Positions 6,301 through 9,383 of a DNA stretch of 9,383 nt are shown piece after piece. A program made the translations under genes and the position numbers. The notes beneath the pieces are model-generated. The model had not been told where the DNA came from. It searched no databases and worked only from the letters and a program-made list of their open reading frames with translations. This DNA comes from Actinobacteria bacterium UBA3120 (GTDB taxonomy: Bacteria > Actinomycetota > Actinomycetes > S36-B12), in the NCBI GenBank assembly GCA_002365735.1, contig DEZY01000051.1:4790-14172 (forward strand). The letters run 5' to 3'. Positions within the stretch are counted from its first letter, which is position 1. Each line of letters begins with the position of its first letter.

Positions 6301-8055
6301 AGACTGGCCACCTTGCCGCGAAGCTCATGGGTGGACTACAACCAAGAGTTGATCTCCGCGGGTGGCGGTGTATTTACCCGGTCGGCAAAGACTGTCGCAC
6401 TGACCCAAGAGATAAAGGATTCCCTTGATTTTGATACAGACTCCGATACGTGTACGCCGGATCAATTGATTTATGCGATCTTGAAAGCTCCCGTCCAACT
6501 CTTGTGGAATGGGGGAATTGGAACGTACGTGAAAGCCAGCACCGAAACCAACGTCGATGTGGGAGATAAAGCAAATGATTCGATCCGTATTGATGGTGGA
6601 GAGTTGCGCGTGCAGGTGGTTGGCGAGGGAGGAAACCTCGGCCTGACCCAATTGGGTCGAGTCGAAGCAGCGCGAAGCGGTGTGCGACTAAATACAGATG
6701 CAATTGACAACTCGGCTGGGGTGGACACTTCCGATCACGAAGTAAATTTGAAAGTATTGTTGTCGCCACTGGTGACGAGAGGCGCTCTGACGGTGGAGGC
6801 CCGTGACAAGTTACTGCACAGCATGACCGACTCGGTCTCGGATTTGGTTTTGGCGGACAATATCAATCAGAACGTGGTGCTTTCCAATGCGCGGGCGGGA
6901 GCGATCCGGCTCGTGAGCGTGCATCAAAGAATGATGAGACACCTCGAGCGTAGGGATCTGTTGGACCGAGCTCTCGAATATTTGCCTGATGATCTGGAGA
7001 TTGATACTCGGCGCGCGGCAGGTGAAGGACTCACCTCACCTGAGCTCGCCGTGCTTTTGGCATACGCAAAGATTGAAATCACGAAGGATCTCAATGCAGT
7101 TGCCTTGGGCAGTGCAAGCTGGTGTGATCAGATTGTCATGGACTACTTCCCCGTCGAAATCCAAGATAGCTATCGTGAGGAAATTCGTATTCATCCTCTG
7201 CGTGCTGAAATTGCCAACACTGTGATGGCAAATGAATTGATTAATATCGGGGGGATCACCTTCGTATTCCGGGCGGTTGAAGAAACCGGCGCGAACCCTA
7301 TCGAAGTGGTGAAGGCAGCTTTTGCCGCGATGGAGGTCTTTGGCATCAGGGGCTTGTGGCATTGGATTAATACGTTGCCCGAAGATGTCCCAGCGCGGGC
7401 GCGAACGGCATTGCATCTGGAGGTACGTCGCTTACTTGACCGATCAACTCGATGGTTCTTGCAAAACCGCGGCGCGGGAATTGACATTGAAGCTGAAATT
7501 AGTGCATTCGCAGCGAGCGTTGAGCAGTACGCCGGTGGAGTTCCGCAAGCCTTGCAAGGCCAAGACTCGGAAAGATTTGAGCGATTGGCACAGCGCTTCA
7601 TTGACGCAGGCGCCCCTAAGGAGTTGGCCGATCGAGCTGCGAGTGGCCTAGACCTTTTCTCCCTGCTCGACATTACCGAATTGGCGCAATCACTTGATGC
7701 TGATATGCAGAGTGTGATCGGCTTGTACTTTGCGCTCTCGGAACGTTTTGATGTGGACCGGCTGCTTGTTCGGATCACGGCCTTGCCGCGAGGGGATCGC
7801 TGGACGGCTTTAGCGCGCCAGGCATTGCGCTCCGATTTGTATTCGGTGATCGCTGAACTCACCGGCCGGGTGTACTTGGCAACGGAGGGGAAAGCTGCGG
7901 CGGAGCGCATAACACTATGGGAGCAACAGCGCACCGAGGGAGTTGCTCGGACGCGGGCGACCCTCGATGAAATTTTACAAGTTGAGGAGACCGATCTCGC
8001 TACCCTGTCAGTCGGGCTTCGGGTACTTCGAAATCTAGTGGCGCAAGCAACATGA
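3304..8055 (+). CDS. gdh: Large NAD-dependent glutamate dehydrogenase (180-kDa class, Bac_GDH)
   Basis: This 1,583-residue cytosolic enzyme oxidatively deaminates glutamate to 2-oxoglutarate and ammonium with NAD, normally a catabolic reaction. The N-terminal half holds ACT-like regulatory segments: about residues 60-135 (SVVEIVTDDMPFLVDSVTAE), 375-460 (KLYVRYDPYERFVSALVYFPRD) and 540-600. The catalytic domain has V-A-R-G-G-I-R-W-S-D (780-789), K803-A-Q-E-V-K808-N-A, V-P-V-G-A-K818-G-G-F, V-V-P-P-V-D868, A-A-D-K-G-T-A-S-F-S-D and the nucleotide-binding G-I-G-D-M-S-G-D-V-F-G-N-G (953-965). K818 sits where the catalytic lysine of GDH motifs is expected, by analogy. A helical C-terminal region follows. 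An in-frame TAG at 3292-3294 excludes an upstream start, so the N-terminus is genuinely short compared with the roughly 1,620-1,650 residues I recall for family members. Expression is probably leaderless. The stop overlaps the moeZ start as ATGA. Confidence 0.95.
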   Translation: MSSFRESVPIVAHQLFKDQSSVDLGFNATDPIASEQAADMLDWAQIRPNGAQGETLIRAWTPDLPGVSYSVVEIVTDDMPFLVDSVTAEITRQGRAIHLVAHPLFAVTRDESHRVSSIHDLDVNEIKKGVIAESWMRIHIERDFISDDLSGVVAGLARVLTDVRKAVNDWLAMRKKAIEVSGDLRRMPPVGIDQEDLDESIALLDWLTQDSFTFVGYREYDLVDVDGEDALHPVHGTGLGVLRTNDKQDLSHSFAVLPPAARVRAREKSLLVLSKANSRSTVHRPAYLDYIGVKKFDADGNVVGEQRFLGIFAARAYSDTVSDIPVLRAKYQQVEKNLDYVAGSHSAKDLEEFLDTYPRDELFQIDSVQLTEVARSVLHLQERRQTKLYVRYDPYERFVSALVYFPRDRYTTALRLRLEAILRDSFGGIHVDYAARVTESVLARLHYVIHVPSGAEILRPNLVELEARLAHASRSWMDEYHSLSMESDNSELVPIYAEAFPESYKEDFDPSIGLADALIIEKLEPGELALDLYAPVVSDSREVRFKVMRVGPAMPLTKILPILERLGVEVLDEHPYEIRRKDRASAWILDFGLVLPNGEIYCADTLFARFELAFEAAWHGQIASDSFNSLVTQAGLTWQDAQLIRAYARYMRQIGSTFGQGYIEMVILENAEISRLLIEFFRVRFDPAFGGDRESESQTAREQFDASLVLVPSLDHDRILRLFWTLIEATMRTNYFANAQTLAFKLVPTMIADIPLPRPAHEIWVHSPRVEGVHLRFGAVARGGIRWSDRREDFRTEILGLVKAQEVKNAVIVPVGAKGGFFAKNLPDPAIDREAWLAEGIGAYQDFIRALLSVTDNIVDSIVVPPVDVVRHDPDDPYLVVAADKGTASFSDIANAIAIEENYWLGDAFASGGSAGYDHKAMAITARGAWDSVKRHFFEMDLDTQREEFTVVGIGDMSGDVFGNGMLLSEQIRLVAAFDHRNIFIDPTPNAASSFVERVRLATLPRSSWVDYNQELISAGGGVFTRSAKTVALTQEIKDSLDFDTDSDTCTPDQLIYAILKAPVQLLWNGGIGTYVKASTETNVDVGDKANDSIRIDGGELRVQVVGEGGNLGLTQLGRVEAARSGVRLNTDAIDNSAGVDTSDHEVNLKVLLSPLVTRGALTVEARDKLLHSMTDSVSDLVLADNINQNVVLSNARAGAIRLVSVHQRMMRHLERRDLLDRALEYLPDDLEIDTRRAAGEGLTSPELAVLLAYAKIEITKDLNAVALGSASWCDQIVMDYFPVEIQDSYREEIRIHPLRAEIANTVMANELINIGGITFVFRAVEETGANPIEVVKAAFAAMEVFGIRGLWHWINTLPEDVPARARTALHLEVRRLLDRSTRWFLQNRGAGIDIEAEISAFAASVEQYAGGVPQALQGQDSERFERLAQRFIDAGAPKELADRAASGLDLFSLLDITELAQSLDADMQSVIGLYFALSERFDVDRLLVRITALPRGDRWTALARQALRSDLYSVIAELTGRVYLATEGKAAAERITLWEQQRTEGVARTRATLDEILQVEETDLATLSVGLRVLRNLVAQAT

Positions 8056-9155
8056 CCGAGCAATTGGACAGGGATTTCTTGCACCGGTATAGCCGACATA
8101 TCAAAATTGATCAGGTGGGCGAACCTGGTCAGCGCAAGCTCAGCAGTGCTCGAGTACTCGTCGTGGGGGCGGGGGGCCTAGGGTCTCCGGCTTTGCTCTA
8201 CCTCGCGGCCGCTGGCGTGGGAACGATCGGAATTATTGAATTTGACTCAATTGAGTTGAGCAATCTGCAGCGGCAAATTATTCACTCCGAGGGCGGGGTA
8301 GGAACATCAAAGGCGGCGTCGGCTGCGGCGCGGATTGCTGAACTGAACAGCACGACAATAGTGGAAGTTTTTGACCGGCCAATCAGCCGAGAAAATGCAC
8401 TCGATGTGATGAGCGGGTTTGACCTCGTTGTGGACGGTTCAGATAACTTCGCCACGCGCTACCTGCTCAATGACGCTTGTGTGCTGGCCGGTAAACCGTA
8501 TATCTGGGGATCGGTATTGCGATTTGATGGACAGGTGAGTGTTTTTGGGTTACCGGGTGGCCCGTGCTACCGCTGCGTCTATCCGAGCCCGCCAGAGCCC
8601 GGGAGCGTTCCCAATTGTGCTGATGCCGGAGTTTTTGGAGCCATTTGTGGTGTGATCGGATCACTGCAGGTCAGCGAGGCACTCAAATTAATTTTGGGGG
8701 TAGGCGAGACACTCAGCGGACGCATTGCAATTTTTGATGCCCTGAGTGCACGGATCGAGGAAGTATCAATTGCTCGGGACGTTCACTGTCCGATGTGTGG
8801 TGATTCTCCGAGTATCACCGAATTGCAAGATTACGTTGCTTTTTGTGCGGGCGGTACCACCGACGACACGGTTACTCGTTCCCAACTCATTGGACTGTTG
8901 CAGGCCAGAGAACGTGGCGATGTGGCATTCAACTTTGTCGATATCCGCGAACGGTATGAACTCATTCACGGACAAATTCCAGGTGCTGTGAATATGCCGC
9001 TATCGACATTTGACCCAGAGGCACTCATTGGTGACGTAATTTTGTACTGCCAAGCGGGGGTGCGATCGGAGCACTTGCTGCGTGAACTCAAAGCTCAGGG
9101 ATTTTCCGGCATCAAGCACTACGCGGGTGGCTACATCGATTGGGTAAGCCACTAG
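8052..9155 (+). CDS. moeZ: MoeZ-type adenylyltransferase/sulfurtransferase (MoeB/ThiF domain fused to rhodanese)
   Basis: This 367-residue cytosolic protein adenylates the C-terminal Gly-Gly of ubiquitin-like sulfur carriers (MoaD, CysO, ThiS types) and passes sulfur to them. The E1-like domain spans about 10-250. It opens R-Y-S-R-H-I, has the ATP-binding G-A-G-G-L-G-S at about 38-44, N-L-Q-R-Q, and D-G-S-D131-N, where D131 matches the ATP/Mg aspartate of MoeB. Two CxxC pairs, C172-Y-R-C175 and C246-P-M-C249, form the structural zinc site, and C189 lies in P-N-C-A-D-A-G. The linker T-E-L-Q-D-Y-x-x-F-C leads to a rhodanese domain (about 275-367) with persulfide loop C333-Q-A-G-V-R-S. Length and order match actinobacterial MoeZ. 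The start overlaps the GDH stop by 4 bases with no Shine-Dalgarno, so translation is probably coupled. No carrier protein or molybdopterin gene lies in the window. Confidence 0.93.
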   Translation: MTEQLDRDFLHRYSRHIKIDQVGEPGQRKLSSARVLVVGAGGLGSPALLYLAAAGVGTIGIIEFDSIELSNLQRQIIHSEGGVGTSKAASAAARIAELNSTTIVEVFDRPISRENALDVMSGFDLVVDGSDNFATRYLLNDACVLAGKPYIWGSVLRFDGQVSVFGLPGGPCYRCVYPSPPEPGSVPNCADAGVFGAICGVIGSLQVSEALKLILGVGETLSGRIAIFDALSARIEEVSIARDVHCPMCGDSPSITELQDYVAFCAGGTTDDTVTRSQLIGLLQARERGDVAFNFVDIRERYELIHGQIPGAVNMPLSTFDPEALIGDVILYCQAGVRSEHLLRELKAQGFSGIKHYAGGYIDWVSH

Positions 9156-9169
9156 TCGTTGTGGGCTTA
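9145..9169 (+). terminator. Hairpin across the moeZ stop, possible terminator
   Basis: TAAGCCAC (9145-9152) pairs with GTGGGCTTA (9161-9169) through 8 bp, with one bulged G and an 8-nt loop starting with the moeZ TAG stop. A T-rich run (TTCTTTTT, 9177-9184) follows on the plus strand after a 7-nt gap, so it could end moeZ transcription, although the gap and modest stem make it weak. The same arms contain the stop codon of the convergent membrane-protein gene. In the opposite direction no T-run follows. Confidence 0.35.
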
Positions 9170-9383
9170 GAGCAAGTTCTTTTTGGTCAGATGAGTGAAA
9201 GCCCAGTAGCCCGGAATCGTAGGTAACCAGAAAGTCACCAAGCGATATAGCAGGACTGCTGAAACAGCCACCCCAGCATCGAGCCCAGCAGCGGTGAGCC
9301 CCGCAGCAAGTGCGGCTTCGACGGCACCGAGTCCGCCTGGAGTGGGCGCTGCCTGGCCGATTGTTGCACCCGCAAGATAAACA
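9167..9383 (-). CDS. C-terminus of an LPG-synthase-TM / UPF0104-like polytopic membrane protein (partial)
   Basis: The reverse strand is open from the right window edge to a TAA at 9167-9169, giving the last 71 residues of a membrane protein. It contains the motif P-T-P-G-G-L-G-A-V-E-A-A-L, characteristic of the flippase-like lysylphosphatidylglycerol synthase transmembrane family (YbhN/UPF0104, the membrane part of MprF). Two hydrophobic helices follow (about GLTAAGLDAGVAVSAVLLY and RLVTFWLPTIPGYWAF) before a basic K-K-N-L-L tail. Ending in this tail shows there is no fused lysyltransferase domain C-terminal to the membrane region; other domains cannot be judged because the N-terminal part is outside the window. 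Family members are inner-membrane proteins linked to lipid or polyprenyl-linked substrate handling, and the substrate here is unknown. It converges on moeZ with an 11-base gap. Confidence 0.75.
   Translation of the reverse strand, partial: VYLAGATIGQAAPTPGGLGAVEAALAAGLTAAGLDAGVAVSAVLLYRLVTFWLPTIPGYWAFTHLTKKNLL

Noticed and set aside
6374..6769. Antisense frames of 85-131 codons within the glutamate dehydrogenase catalytic region
   Set aside because: They are biased in composition, overlap one another, and lie opposite conserved catalytic sequence, as expected of chance frames in mid-GC coding DNA.
7191..8099. A 302-codon open frame antisense to the end of the glutamate dehydrogenase
   Set aside because: It is a shadow of a highly coding region: Ser/Arg/Ala-rich, no recognisable domain, no hydrophobic core pattern, and lying inside a well-conserved family protein on the other strand.
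1..9383. Search for tRNA/rRNA genes, CRISPR arrays, transposases, phage genes and long direct repeats
   Set aside because: None seen. Coding density is near complete, the two gaps (about 130 and 53 bp) are too short for most of these, and no long repeated unit was noticed by eye.

Overview
The window reads as ordinary chromosomal DNA from an actinobacterium. The evidence is the gene families: a large 180-kDa-class NAD-dependent glutamate dehydrogenase, a MoeZ-type MoeB-rhodanese fusion, a WS/DGAT acyltransferase with a patatin-like lipase, and a DUF2505 protein. GTG starts are common, two of them look leaderless, and base composition is intermediate (roughly mid-50s % GC by eye). I cannot place the species; an environmental, moderate-GC actinobacterial lineage is plausible.

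Layout. Bases 1-184 (or 217) hold the N-terminus of a leftward, membrane-anchored protein cut by the window edge. A divergent intergenic region of about 100 bp with two inverted repeats follows. Next comes a rightward two-gene lipid unit: a WS/DGAT-family acyltransferase (313-1779) and a patatin-like phospholipase (1779-2747), joined by a 1-base stop/start overlap. A leftward DUF2505 gene (2744-3250) converges on it, with overlapping stop codons. DUF2505 and the 1,583-residue glutamate dehydrogenase (3304-8055) diverge from a 53-bp promoter region. The dehydrogenase is joined by an ATGA overlap to moeZ (8052-9155). The 3' end of a leftward polytopic membrane protein of the LPG-synthase-TM/UPF0104 family (9167-9383) closes the window.

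How the genes work together. The acyltransferase/patatin pair would make and hydrolyse neutral lipid or acyl esters. The large GDH deaminates glutamate to 2-oxoglutarate. MoeZ activates sulfur-carrier proteins for molybdopterin, thiamine, cysteine or related sulfur pathways. Why GDH and MoeZ should be translationally coupled is not evident from sequence.

I found no RNA gene, CRISPR array, insertion sequence, phage gene or clearly new system. The points most worth a second look are the acyltransferase active-site motif (HEALVDG instead of HHxxxDG), the GDH-moeZ coupling, and the compact, apparently symmetric promoter between DUF2505 and GDH.
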